The position numbers and the translations under genes are program-made. Source: Spartinivicinus poritis (GTDB lineage: Bacteria; Pseudomonadota; Gammaproteobacteria; Pseudomonadales; Zooshikellaceae). From it: a DNA stretch of 64,000 nucleotides. Location: NCBI RefSeq assembly GCF_028858535.1, contig NZ_JAPMOU010000004.1, forward strand, positions 213,473 to 277,472, given 5' to 3'. Positions 24,616-33,828 of this stretch are shown piece by piece (position 1 is the stretch's first letter; every line of letters starts with the position of its first letter). The notes beneath the pieces were generated by a model that was given only the letters and a program-made list of their open reading frames with translations, did no database searches and was not told where the DNA came from.

Positions 24616-26137
24616 ATTTACAACGCACCCATGGTTATTACCATATAACAAACTTATAATCGAAAGGCTGTTTTTATAGTTAATGAAGAGGATTAGTATT
24701 ATCTATTAAGCAGCTATAGCTTGCTTTTTATACCAAATTCTTAATTTGTTGTTTTCAACCAACTTTCTGCAACTGCTATCTACAACTGCGATGTATAGTT
24801 GATCACAATCAAATCACTTCATGTTATTCCTCTTAATTGCCTACCATCGATTACTACCTTCCTAGAAAGTTCCATAAGAATTCCTAGATTTTTTTTAACT
24901 TCCTGTACAAAATTCCCTGTTTCTCCCCTCATCAATAAACCTTTAAACATAAAACTATACTGGCCTATTGTACTGATTCGTTTTCTGAAGAAGCATGTCT
25001 ATCACTTATAGTATCTTCTCAATGTAATATGACATGCTTAATCAATATAAACTTTCAACCTGAATGAATTTTCTGTAATTTTCTATAAAAGCTTAATTTA
25101 TACTTCTAAAATCTTTTTCTGCATCAAAAAACTCTGAATACGAAGTATAAGACGCTTTGTTCTACACTGAGCATTTAGTAGACAAAACGATCAACAAAAT
25201 ACTAATATTGACGTGTTTTTGCCTGATAAAGCCATATCTATAGACTTCCAGAAGACCAAGCAGCCAAAAATCGTTCAAGATTAGAGCGAACGCAAAAGCA
25301 GCTTTTTAGTTTTAACTTTATGCTCTGGAAAGCTGTAGTATTTTTTTAGCTAAGCTTCCTAACACTTTTTTCAATGCGAGGGGCATCAAAACCTTTAAAA
25401 CCAAGTCTTTTACTTGATTCATTAAAGACATTGACTAGATGTTCAGTTTGAGTTGCCGATCACACTGTCAATGAAAATATTTTTCAGCCCAGGTATATGT
25501 AATAACCGAAGTCGCTTATGGGTAAATACGCTTCAATATATACCTTACAATAGAGTTACTATTTGTTACTCCATTATGTCTTGCTTTTTTGGATAAAAAC
25601 CACCTAAAAAAAACTATTGGGCTGATAAATAAAACTTATAGAATAACCACTCACTAGAAAGTTTATCGTATCTTTATTGAGTCTCTTTTTGAAGCCAAAA
25701 TGAGTCTTAAATATCACTCTTGGCTCAACTTTTTACGCCATGTTTTAACACTTAACGCCAAACGTACCATTATAATGCTGCTTTATGTAAAAAATGCTGA
25801 TGCTGATAGTTACATATCGCTACCTGTTTGTAGCAAATACTGATATGTCATTGAAGATAGAGCTTTTTTCTTTTTGCTGGGCCAGCCACCCTGGCTTACA
25901 CAATTTACTTCAATATGGGGGCAATTAGGAAAGCTTCTCTAAATAACCTAGTAAAATGATCGGATAAAGCGAAATACACTGGCTGTAGCCACTTCTAAAC
26001 ATGTTGTATCTGCTCACTCTTTATACACTGCAGCTTTTACCAACAAGCCTAGAGCTTCCTGCATCCATATAGCCACTCATATGTGGCAGAATCTTACTCT
26101 CATGAAAAATAACTATTATTAAAGAAGCCCTTTTGTT
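24616..26137. other. 1.5 kb without an intact gene, probably decayed DNA
   Basis: This is the longest gene-free stretch in the window. All six frames are broken at short intervals. Short open runs, such as about 60 codons on the plus strand from 25653 (...KMSLKYHSWLNFLRHVL...) and about 60 on the minus strand ending near 24830 (...EVKKNLGILMELSRKVVI...), lack start signals. They look like remnants rather than genes. Together with the neighbouring defective transposase it reads as an old insertion site that is eroding. Confidence 0.5.
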
Positions 26138-26614
26138 TCATGAATTTATGTTTGGTTTGTCCCTACTTACTGATAGCAACTGAGTAAGTAGCATACTACC
26201 CACTACTCCACAGGTAAAAAGGTACAGGCCAATATGCACAGAAACATTAGCTATAACACCAAATTTAATGGTAACTAGCATAATTGCAACGATAAACACA
26301 TCTAACATTGACCATTTGCCCAAAATTTGTAAAAGCTTTATATATTTTGCTTTTCGTTGGGAGGATATACTTCTAAATAATATTACAAAAATAAGACTAA
26401 GTTTAAAAACAGGTATAACGATACTAAAAATAAATATAGCCAAAAAGAGAATCAGTTGCTTTTCTTTAAATAAGTCAATAACGATAGAAACAAGCGATAC
26501 TTGGTTTTCTAAAAAATAAAACCTTTCTAAAGAAAACAAAGGCAAAAACATGCCAAATAAGATAAATAACGATATAACCAACCAGCTAACTTTTAGCAAT
26601 ACATTTATTTTCAT
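26138..26614 (-). CDS. PqiA-like inner membrane protein
   Basis: About 158 residues with four membrane segments. It carries the PqiA-family signature LGKWSMLDVFIVAIMLVTIK between segments 2 and 3, and a short FLPLFSLERF loop after the first. PqiA is the membrane partner of the MCE protein PqiB in lipid transport, but this is a single-domain version with no PqiB gene nearby. The frame extends to a GTG at 26677 inside the upstream regulator gene. The ATG at 26614 is the more natural start, 50 nt after that gene's stop, so the two may be co-transcribed. Confidence 0.78.
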   Translation of the reverse strand: MKINVLLKVSWLVISLFILFGMFLPLFSLERFYFLENQVSLVSIVIDLFKEKQLILFLAIFIFSIVIPVFKLSLIFVILFRSISSQRKAKYIKLLQILGKWSMLDVFIVAIMLVTIKFGVIANVSVHIGLYLFTCGVVGSMLLTQLLSVSRDKPNINS

Positions 26615-26663
26615 ATCGATAGTGTATATTGGCTCAGCTAATTGTTTACATTTTGCTCGGCAT

Positions 26664-28028
26664 CTAGCTTTGTTCACGAAGCGTATTTAAACCATATCGC
26701 TCCATTTTCTTTAGCAACCCTTGTCTTGATAGTTTTAGTTTTTGTGCTGCGTGCGTTCTATTGCCATTACTTTGCTCAAGTGCCACTGTAATCAAACGAA
26801 TCTCTAATTGCTTCACTTGTTGCTCCAAAGATTCATCATTTAACTCTACTGGCACTACTTCATTACCAGTAAACAAAAAGCTAATCTCATCCATCGTTAC
26901 CTGCTGCCCTTGAGCGATTGCAGCTAAACTTTCGATAGTATTTTTTAACTCTCGAACATTTCCTTGCCATTGATTATTAGTCAACCATGCTAACGCATCT
27001 GCTTGGATAGTAATCGCTGTTCGATTTTTAACATTATATCGCAGTAAAAAGTGTTGAATAAGGGAAGGTATATCCTGTTTCCGTTGCTGCAAACTTAACG
27101 TTTGAATTGTTATACCCTTAATTCGATAAAATAGGTCATCACGAAAATTCCCAGCTGCTACAGCCCCAAGCAAGTCGCGGTTGGTCGCACTGACAATACG
27201 AATATTCACTTTAACCAGGTCTCTTCCCCCTACAGGATAAAAACTTCCTTCCTGCAATACCCTTAGTAACTTAACTTGCATTGCGCTAGGCATTTCACCT
27301 ATTTCATCTAAAAATAAAGTGCCATTATCCGCTAACGCTATTAACCCAACTCGATCTTTATCTGCCCCTGTGAATGCCCCTTTCTTATAGCCAAACAGCT
27401 CACTTTCTAGTAAGTCGGCAGGGATCGCACCACAGTGAACAGAAATAAACGGCTGATTTTTTCGACTACTATGTTGATGAATGGCTTTTGCAATAATTTC
27501 CTTTCCAGTACCTGACGGGCCGGTAATCAGCACTGGCACATCAGTAGGTGCTATCCGGGTAATTAATTGCCTGGTAGATTGAATATTTTCGCTAACACCT
27601 ACCAATCCCATATCATCATCTTGTACCAGCTGTTGACGTAACTGGCTTAACTGCAGCTCTAATTCATGTTTAACGAGAGCACGTTTTACAACAATAGCCA
27701 GCATATCTGGATCAATAGGTTTAGCCAAAAAATCCCATGCTCCATTTTTGATAGCCGTTAAAGCAAGGTCTCTATCAGCATGACCTGTCATGACAATAAC
27801 AGGTGCTTCACACTCAGGGATCAACTGCAACCCTTCCTCTGGAGTAAAAGAAGGAGGTAAGGCAAGATCAAGCAATATTAAACCTATTGTTTGCTTTGCT
27901 AAAACTTGCCTAGCCTGCTCAGTATCTGATGCGACAGATACTGTATAACCTTGTTGCACAAGCCAAAGCTTGCACAGCTCACAAAATGCAGGTTCATCGT
28001 CAATCACTAATATATGTTCATCATTCAT
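26664..28028 (-). CDS. Sigma-54-dependent response regulator (NtrC family)
   Basis: About 454 residues: receiver domain with acidic pair in [10 protein letters not shown] and phospho-acceptor Asp in [10 protein letters not shown] (D58 of the longest frame), then an AAA+ domain with Walker A GPSGTGKE, the sigma-54 contact GAFTGAD and [10 protein letters not shown] (Walker B), and a C-terminal Fis-type HTH ([20 protein letters not shown]). It would activate RpoN promoters when phosphorylated by the histidine kinase encoded 24 nt upstream. The ATG at 28028 is preferred over an in-frame TTG at 28040. Targets are unknown; no clear site is seen in its own promoter. Confidence 0.9.
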   Translation of the reverse strand: MNDEHILVIDDEPAFCELCKLWLVQQGYTVSVASDTEQARQVLAKQTIGLILLDLALPPSFTPEEGLQLIPECEAPVIVMTGHADRDLALTAIKNGAWDFLAKPIDPDMLAIVVKRALVKHELELQLSQLRQQLVQDDDMGLVGVSENIQSTRQLITRIAPTDVPVLITGPSGTGKEIIAKAIHQHSSRKNQPFISVHCGAIPADLLESELFGYKKGAFTGADKDRVGLIALADNGTLFLDEIGEMPSAMQVKLLRVLQEGSFYPVGGRDLVKVNIRIVSATNRDLLGAVAAGNFRDDLFYRIKGITIQTLSLQQRKQDIPSLIQHFLLRYNVKNRTAITIQADALAWLTNNQWQGNVRELKNTIESLAAIAQGQQVTMDEISFLFTGNEVVPVELNDESLEQQVKQLEIRLITVALEQSNGNRTHAAQKLKLSRQGLLKKMERYGLNTLREQS

Positions 28029-28052
28029 TTTATTGCTCAATTTGAGGCAACC

Positions 28053-29942
28053 TTATTTAGGGTAAGGAAACTGGCAGATAAAGCTACAATTCCACCCCAT
28101 AGAATCTGAGTGATACACACACCCTTGGTGAGCTTCCATTATTCGCCTGATTATTGCTAGTCCTAATCCACTCCCCCCAGCACGCTTACTGACAAATGGA
28201 ATAAATAGTTGCTTTTTCATCTCTTCGGTAATAGCAGGGCCATTATTATGAACTATGATTTCACAACAGTTGTCGCCACTATTTTGCTGTATGTTATTTG
28301 CACTAATCAAGATTTGTGGCATTGATTGATTTCGAGTGAATGCAGCAGCATTTTCTAATAAGTTAGTTAATACTTGCTGTATTTTTCCGCAATCTCCATA
28401 AACTACCAAATCATTTTCAATATCAGATGACACTTTAATCTGATAGTTCTGCTCTATATAACTAGCCACAGTTGAAACAATTAACTTTAGTTTATTCATC
28501 TCACAACTAAGTTCCAACCTGCCAGAATAACTGAGCATATCACTAACCAACTGGTCGGCCCTTTCTACTTGGGCTTGAATATAGCTTCGAGTCGTCTTGT
28601 CCGTTTGGGCAGCTGCCATTGAAATAATATTCAGTGGATTACGTAATTCATGAGCCATTGCCGCCGATAAACTACCCAACTCCACTAAATGTTGCTCTGC
28701 AAGTCGTTGTTTTTCTTGTTTTGCTAGCTGTAAACGCTGCTCAACCAGGCGAGCACTGCTCAATAATAATGCAGCAAAAACCTCTCCTACATGGCGTAAA
28801 CTCGGTGTTAAATCTTCCCAGCCAACCAGTTTAATTTCCCACTCTGAGCGTTTTAAGCAATAAATAGTAGGATCTTGAGGTTGTTCTTCTACAGCAAACT
28901 CAACATGCAGCATTCGTCCAAGATGTTGTTGAAGTAGTTGTTCAGCTGTTCTTTTTAGCGACTCCCAGCTCTGACATTGCTGCAATGTTGCTAACCACTG
29001 ATCAAGTGTTCCTTGATCCAAGTGGGCCCCAGGATAAATAATCCGATCAGCCAATAAATGAGCAGGCTGGCTTAGCATCCAAGCCACTGCCAATACAAAC
29101 AGTGAGTAAAGCCATAACTGAAGTAGTGGTACATCAGCCAAAGCTGTTATTCCTAATGAACCCGCTATTGCACTAAATAATGCAATAGCAATAAATACCC
29201 CAGTGACTAGAGCCAACCAGTTAATGGCTTTTCTGGCCCACTGGTTGACTTCCACTAGCTGATAACGAGTCACACCATAAACCAGTAAAACAGCATAACT
29301 AGGCAACAACAACATAGGATAAGGAAAAACATCAATGTTAACTGAAGGGAATACAAAACTCGTTGCTAACAGCAATCCCCAGCCACCCACAATAAACATT
29401 GCAACAATAGAACGCCGTTTATTTGCAGAACTAACTTGCCATCCCCAGATAAGTAACGAATGTGCTTCTAACCCGACAAGTACGGTATAGGCTAGATTCA
29501 CCCAGCCAAACCCATCTAAGTGAATAAATGCACTAAAAGATAGCCAAGGTTGTAAAAAGTTATCAGCAGCCAGCCAACTAATAATAGATACAACCGCAGC
29601 AAGCCCATACCAAATACCAATACGGCGTTGCATGGTTTTTATAAGTGCTGGTGATGACTGAGATTGACTAGCATCACCAATAAAATTAAGCGTAAAGTGA
29701 AGAAAAAAGGTGGGAATAAACGGATTTGCTAATAAAAGCGCCAAGCCTGTTTGGCGAATGATCAATGCCTCAAACTGCACCAGTAAATGCCCAGCACACC
29801 ATCCAGCCATCGCCAAACAAAAACCAGCCAACGGCCGTAAAGCCTTGTGCTGTGTTGATTTAATGATCAACCAAGCGCCAGCCAGAACAGCCGTAATGAC
29901 TGTTAGACTCATGGATATATAGAAAGCAGTCATCAAAGTCAT
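28053..29942 (-). CDS. Seven-TM histidine kinase, partner of the adjacent NtrC-type regulator
   Basis: A 629-residue kinase. Residues 1-225 hold seven membrane helices of the 7TM sensor type, and two further helices follow at about 240-290. A GAF-like region covers roughly 310-400. The dimerisation box AAMAHELRNPLNII has phospho-acceptor H431. The ATPase domain has NLLENAA (N box) and GGSGLGLAI (G box). It should sense a membrane or periplasmic signal and phosphorylate the downstream regulator. I considered PrsK of the PEP-CTERM system because a PEP-CTERM protein is at the right edge, but see no specific match. The divergent cio genes lie 200 nt away and could be a target. Confidence 0.87.
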   Translation of the reverse strand: MTLMTAFYISMSLTVITAVLAGAWLIIKSTQHKALRPLAGFCLAMAGWCAGHLLVQFEALIIRQTGLALLLANPFIPTFFLHFTLNFIGDASQSQSSPALIKTMQRRIGIWYGLAAVVSIISWLAADNFLQPWLSFSAFIHLDGFGWVNLAYTVLVGLEAHSLLIWGWQVSSANKRRSIVAMFIVGGWGLLLATSFVFPSVNIDVFPYPMLLLPSYAVLLVYGVTRYQLVEVNQWARKAINWLALVTGVFIAIALFSAIAGSLGITALADVPLLQLWLYSLFVLAVAWMLSQPAHLLADRIIYPGAHLDQGTLDQWLATLQQCQSWESLKRTAEQLLQQHLGRMLHVEFAVEEQPQDPTIYCLKRSEWEIKLVGWEDLTPSLRHVGEVFAALLLSSARLVEQRLQLAKQEKQRLAEQHLVELGSLSAAMAHELRNPLNIISMAAAQTDKTTRSYIQAQVERADQLVSDMLSYSGRLELSCEMNKLKLIVSTVASYIEQNYQIKVSSDIENDLVVYGDCGKIQQVLTNLLENAAAFTRNQSMPQILISANNIQQNSGDNCCEIIVHNNGPAITEEMKKQLFIPFVSKRAGGSGLGLAIIRRIMEAHQGCVYHSDSMGWNCSFICQFPYPK

Positions 29943-30144
29943 GGCTTCAGTGTTAACAGTGTTGATAGCTGATTCCCACCAATCTGTAAATGATGTTTAC
30001 AGGCATTCTATCAAAGCCCGTTTAATTGCGCTAAATCATTGTAATCTACTTGACGATTAAAGCTGGCATGTTCTTTGTAGTGCTTTGCAATGTAACAAGT
30101 ACAAATAGTTGTAATCAATAAAGCATGTTGAGAGGTAGGCTGAA

Positions 30145-30255
30145 ATGAATAATAGCGTTCTTATGATGGACTTACTATCTGTTGGGCTGATCATAACTAT
30201 AGCGTTGCTTCCTGGATTAGTTCAATTGGCTCACAATCAGCGTAATGCTAATTAG
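30145..30255 (+). CDS. 36-residue single-span membrane protein upstream of cioA
   Basis: A short ORF starts at ATG 30145 with AGAGG about 10 nt upstream and stops at 30253-30255, 11 nt before cioA. The product is nearly all hydrophobic (SVGLIITIALLPGLVQLA), with a short polar tail (HNQRNAN). Small one-helix subunits such as CydX are found with bd oxidases, usually after cydB rather than before cydA. This could be a CydX-like subunit in a new position or a leader peptide coupled to cioA. It is too short for automated callers. It is not similar to E. coli CydX by eye. Confidence 0.55.
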   Translation: MNNSVLMMDLLSVGLIITIALLPGLVQLAHNQRNAN

Positions 30256-30266
30256 GGGGCGGTATT

Positions 30267-31649
30267 ATGGAATTTGACCCCGCCATACTCTCCCGTATTC
30301 AATTTGCATTAACTATCAGTTTCCATATTATTTTTCCCACGCTTTCTATTGGGCTAGCTTGTTATATTGCCATTATGGAGGGGTTATGGTTAAAACTTCG
30401 CCAACCCATTTATCTACAACAAGCTAAATTCTGGATTAAGCCTTTTGCTATTACCTTCGGTATGGGGGTCGTATCTGGTTTGGTGCTTTCTTATCAGTTT
30501 GGCACCAACTTTAATAAATTTTCTGAGATCGCTTCACCCGTCATAGGTCCTTTGCTCAACTATGAAGTACTCACCGCCTTTTTCTTAGAAGCAGGTTTTT
30601 TAGGCATTATGCTATTTGGCTGGAATAGAGTAAGCGAAAAAATTCATTTTGGTGCATCAGTAATCGTAGCTGTTGGTACCATTTTATCTGCATTTTGGAT
30701 TCTAGCCGCTAACTCATGGATGCATACACCCGCTGGCGTCATTATCGAAAATGACCAGATTTTAGTCACTAGCTGGCTCGAGGTAATTTTTAACCCTTCA
30801 TTTCCTTACCGCTTTGCCCATATGCTCCTTGCTAGCTTTATTACTACATTAGTGGTGATAGCAAGTGTTTCCAGTTATTACTTATTAAAAAAACGGCACC
30901 AGCAATTTGCCAAAAAAAGCTTAGGGATAGCGGTGGCAGGTCTGGTTGTGCTGACTCCAATTCAGGCATTTGTAGGTGACCTCCATGGCCTTAATACTTT
31001 AGAACATCAACCCGTAAAAGTGGCTGCAATGGAAGGTATCTGGGAAACTGAACAGGGAGCTGGCCTCCGACTGTTTGCTATCCCAGACCAACAACAAGCG
31101 AAAAATGACTTTGAAATTGTTATTCCCAAACTAGCAAGCTTGATTTTAACTCACGACGCTGATGGTACCGTGCAAGGCTTAAATGCCGTACCAGAAAATG
31201 AACGCCCACCCGTTGCAGTAGTTTTTTATAGTTTTCGCCTAATGATAGGGATAGGTATATTCTTGCTCGCTATGGCTTACCTGGGCCTATGGCTGGCTAA
31301 AAAAGGTACTCTGTTTAATAACACTTATTATTTAAAAACACTGAAATGGTCAGCACCACTAGGCTTCATCGCAACTTTATCCGGCTGGTATGTAGTTGAA
31401 GTCGGCCGGCAACCCTGGTTAATTCAAGGTTTATTCCGTACCAGTGACTTAGTCACCCCTTTGCCTGCCGAACGAGTTCTCATCAGTTTAATTGGCTTCG
31501 TGGTTGTTTATACCTTATTATTTGGTGTTTACCTGCACTTCTTCAAGAAACTAATCCGCCAAGGACCTGAGACTATTAATTCAACAACTAATTCAGAAAA
31601 CATAACAAATGCAGTAAACAGTAATACAAAGCAAGTTAAGCCAGCATGA
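30267..31649 (+). CDS. cioA: Cyanide-insensitive (bd-type) quinol oxidase subunit I
   Basis: A 460-residue polytopic subunit of cytochrome bd oxidase, which oxidises quinol and reduces O2 to water. It has the N-terminal FALTISFHIIFP with haem ligand H20, the segment NYEVLTAFFLEAGFLGIM, the Q-loop region and the GWYVVEVGRQPWLIQGL block. The Q-loop (around WETEQGAGLRLFAIP) is short, and the C-terminal RQPW...RTSDLVTPLP pattern is of the CIO type found in Pseudomonas. AGGGGGCGG precedes the ATG. cioB follows only after a structured 195-nt gap. Confidence 0.93.
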   Translation: MEFDPAILSRIQFALTISFHIIFPTLSIGLACYIAIMEGLWLKLRQPIYLQQAKFWIKPFAITFGMGVVSGLVLSYQFGTNFNKFSEIASPVIGPLLNYEVLTAFFLEAGFLGIMLFGWNRVSEKIHFGASVIVAVGTILSAFWILAANSWMHTPAGVIIENDQILVTSWLEVIFNPSFPYRFAHMLLASFITTLVVIASVSSYYLLKKRHQQFAKKSLGIAVAGLVVLTPIQAFVGDLHGLNTLEHQPVKVAAMEGIWETEQGAGLRLFAIPDQQQAKNDFEIVIPKLASLILTHDADGTVQGLNAVPENERPPVAVVFYSFRLMIGIGIFLLAMAYLGLWLAKKGTLFNNTYYLKTLKWSAPLGFIATLSGWYVVEVGRQPWLIQGLFRTSDLVTPLPAERVLISLIGFVVVYTLLFGVYLHFFKKLIRQGPETINSTTNSENITNAVNSNTKQVKPA

Positions 31650-31685
31650 AAAAACTTTAGCTATAACATTAATATATTGTATGAG

Positions 31686-31780
31686 GTAGTAGGGTATTCT
31701 GTAGCTAAGACAAGGATGCCTTGTTAACTCTTAATGGGGCAAGGATCGCACTTCAAGAGTGGAGGAAAAATACCTACTAC
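31686..31780 (+). promoter_or_regulatory. Predicted three-way-junction RNA between cioA and cioB
   Basis: An outer stem pairs GTAGTAGGGTATT (31686-31698) with AATACCTACTAC (31769-31780), with one bulged G. Inside are two hairpins: CAAGG/CCTTG (31711-31715 with 31719-31723) and ACTCTT/AAGAGT (31727-31732 with 31755-31760). The element begins 36 nt after the cioA stop and ends 65 nt before the cioB ATG. It could be an RNA processing or stability site, an attenuator or an unrecognised cis-regulatory RNA. I know no Rfam family that fits. Confidence 0.5.
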
Positions 31781-31845
31781 TTTATACAGCAAAAAATCAT
31801 GAAATTGACTGCACTTGTTTTATTTAATACTAAAGGTAAATCTTT

Positions 31846-32835
31846 ATGGACTTAGCAGTAGTATGGTTGTTAGTTATCGTTTTCGGGATTTTTGTTTACG
31901 CTATTCTAGACGGTTTTGATCTTGGTATCGGTATACTTTACCCCTGGCTTAATAAGCAAGAAAGAATGACCGCTCTACATTCTATCAAACACGTATGGGA
32001 TGGAAATGAAACCTGGATGGTATTCGCTGGTGTTTGTCTGCTGGTTGCATTCCCCAAAGTCTATAGCCAAGTATTAGGTACTTTATATATACCAGTATTT
32101 CTAATGCTGTTTGCTTTAATTTTTCGTGGTGTAGTGTTTGAGTATCGCTTTAAAGCAGATAGTAGCAAAGTCTGGTGGGATTTTAGTTTTTTTGCTGGAT
32201 CTACTATAGCAGCATTTAGTCAAGGTACAATTTTAGGTTCAGTATTACTGGGTTTACAAGTAAATAATGAACAGCTGACTCCTTTATGGTTACATCCTTT
32301 CTCTCTGGCTATGGGAGCACTAATCACTATCGCTTATTGCTCACTTGGCAGCTTATGGTTACAAATTAATACTGAACCTATGTTAGAGAAAAAATGTAAT
32401 CGTATTGCAAATAAAATGATCGGTTTATTCAGCCTGCTTAGCTTAATTGTGGTATATAGTTTTTTTGGTAACTTTTCATGGACAGATACAACATTTGTAC
32501 TTTCTGTCATTAGCTACAAATGGATGATTCTTATGGTAGTTGGCCTGTTTGGTTTTCTTACAATAAAAAGTAATAGCAGTATGCAAAACTCATCTAAACA
32601 AGCATTTTTATTGTTTTGCAGCTACTTATTTATATTATATTTAGGATTATTGAACTTAGTTTTTCCCTACATCATTCCTGGAAAACTAACTATCTGGCAG
32701 GCAATGGGCAATGAAAATAGTTTACAATTTGCTTTAGTTGGTGTGGCAATTTTACTACCTGTTGTACTTGCCTATACAGTATACAGTTATAAAGTTTTTT
32801 CAGGTAAACCAGATAGTAGTGCCGGAGCTTACTAA
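31846..32835 (+). CDS. cioB: Cyanide-insensitive (bd-type) quinol oxidase subunit II
   Basis: A 329-residue CydB-family membrane protein with about eight helices. It has family blocks FVYAILDGFDLGIGILYPW, VWDGNETWMVFAG and FRGVVFEYRFK near the N-terminus, and the FSQGTILGSVLLG segment. It pairs with CioA to form the oxidase. Subunits I and II are usually a few nucleotides apart, whereas here 195 nt of structured sequence separate them. No ccoN-type or bd assembly (cydCD) gene lies nearby. Confidence 0.93.
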   Translation: MDLAVVWLLVIVFGIFVYAILDGFDLGIGILYPWLNKQERMTALHSIKHVWDGNETWMVFAGVCLLVAFPKVYSQVLGTLYIPVFLMLFALIFRGVVFEYRFKADSSKVWWDFSFFAGSTIAAFSQGTILGSVLLGLQVNNEQLTPLWLHPFSLAMGALITIAYCSLGSLWLQINTEPMLEKKCNRIANKMIGLFSLLSLIVVYSFFGNFSWTDTTFVLSVISYKWMILMVVGLFGFLTIKSNSSMQNSSKQAFLLFCSYLFILYLGLLNLVFPYIIPGKLTIWQAMGNENSLQFALVGVAILLPVVLAYTVYSYKVFSGKPDSSAGAY

Positions 32836-32923
32836 CCACTAACGTTGCATAAATTATCATTTCACACTTTCTACAGCTATTAGTCTAAAAGCTAATAGCT
32901 ATAGCACTAAAATTTACCATATT

Positions 32924-33442
32924 ATGCAAAAAAATATCATACATAAGCATCTCGGGGAGTCTTTTAAAGATTTACCCCCATTGTTACAACAAGCTCATAG
33001 CGGAGACATATACTTACAGGGATCAGTTACTGTCAAGCGTGGAAACCTGCTAGCCAATTTTCTTGCCAATATAATTAAAATGCCCCCAGCCAACTCAAAC
33101 TGTAATTTAAAGGTTTATGGTAGTCATAATGAAGATATCATGAAGTGGCAAAGACATTTTGAAAATCATATTATGGAAAGTAGTTTTAAGTTACAGGGAG
33201 ATTATTTAATTGAAAACCTCGGACCAATTAAGTTACTACTAAAATTAAACGTAACAAATAACAAACTCATATATAACGTAGTAAAGACATCTATCTTTGG
33301 TATAAACATTCCTAAGCCACTTCAGCCCAAGCTTACTGCTTTTGAAATGGAATATAATGGTCTGTATCGATTCCATGTTTCTATTTGTCTACCTATTATT
33401 GGCTTATTGATAGGTTATAATGGAGATTTACACATTACATGA
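32924..33442 (+). CDS. DUF4166-type protein
   Basis: A 172-residue protein that fits the DUF4166 pattern: LPPLLQQAHSGD at the start, SVTVKRGNLLANFLANIIKMPP, WQRHF, LGPIKLLLKLNV, FGINIPKPLQPKL, and the closing RFHVSICLPIIGLLIGYNG. The family has no known function; members often sit beside oxidoreductases or as C-terminal extensions of them. It lies 88 nt after cioB on the same strand and may be in the same transcript. It has no signal peptide or membrane span. Confidence 0.7.
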   Translation: MQKNIIHKHLGESFKDLPPLLQQAHSGDIYLQGSVTVKRGNLLANFLANIIKMPPANSNCNLKVYGSHNEDIMKWQRHFENHIMESSFKLQGDYLIENLGPIKLLLKLNVTNNKLIYNVVKTSIFGINIPKPLQPKLTAFEMEYNGLYRFHVSICLPIIGLLIGYNGDLHIT

Positions 33443-33828
33443 AGACTAAAAACCAAACAATTTCAATAGCAACCAACAAAAAAGAATTAAAAGCAGCACC
33501 TCAAAGCTAACAAGCGTAGCATTTCAAAAATACTTTTTATATTTTGCTATCTTCATTCTTAAAAAATATGGATGAAAGTTAATATATGAAATATTTAACA
33601 ATAACTCCACTCATCTATTACTTATAGGCTTATATGGTCATCATCAGTTGATGATCATGCCTCAAATTAGGTATAGCCATAACCGTTGATTACTCTTGAC
33701 AGTTGATTACTAGCACACCACAGCGAAATTTAAGCTAAAATTATTCTAAACACTCACCCAAAAAAGCAGGGTGATAGCTTTACAAGAGTTGAATGGAAAC
33801 ACAACTCAAGTTTGCATGGAGCGCAAAG
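33443..33828. other. Intergenic region between DUF4166 gene and sensor gene
   Basis: About 385 nt. A small perfect hairpin (ATCATCA/TGATGAT, 33640-33655) stands in an AT-rich background, and a promoter for the downstream sensory cluster is expected here. GGAG at 33815-33821 serves the ATG at 33829. Confidence 0.4.

Noticed and set aside
24799-25011. 70-codon frame in the decayed region
   Set aside because: No ribosome site, and its composition is that of AT-rich noise; the opposite strand is also open.
26664-29942. PrsK/PrsR pair of the PEP-CTERM system
   Set aside because: A PEP-CTERM protein is present 34 kb away, but the kinase and regulator show only generic 7TM-kinase and NtrC features.
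30021-30045. FNR/ANR box upstream of the cio genes
   Set aside because: TTGCG-N4-ATCAT matches only 7 of 10 consensus bases, which is common by chance in AT-rich DNA.
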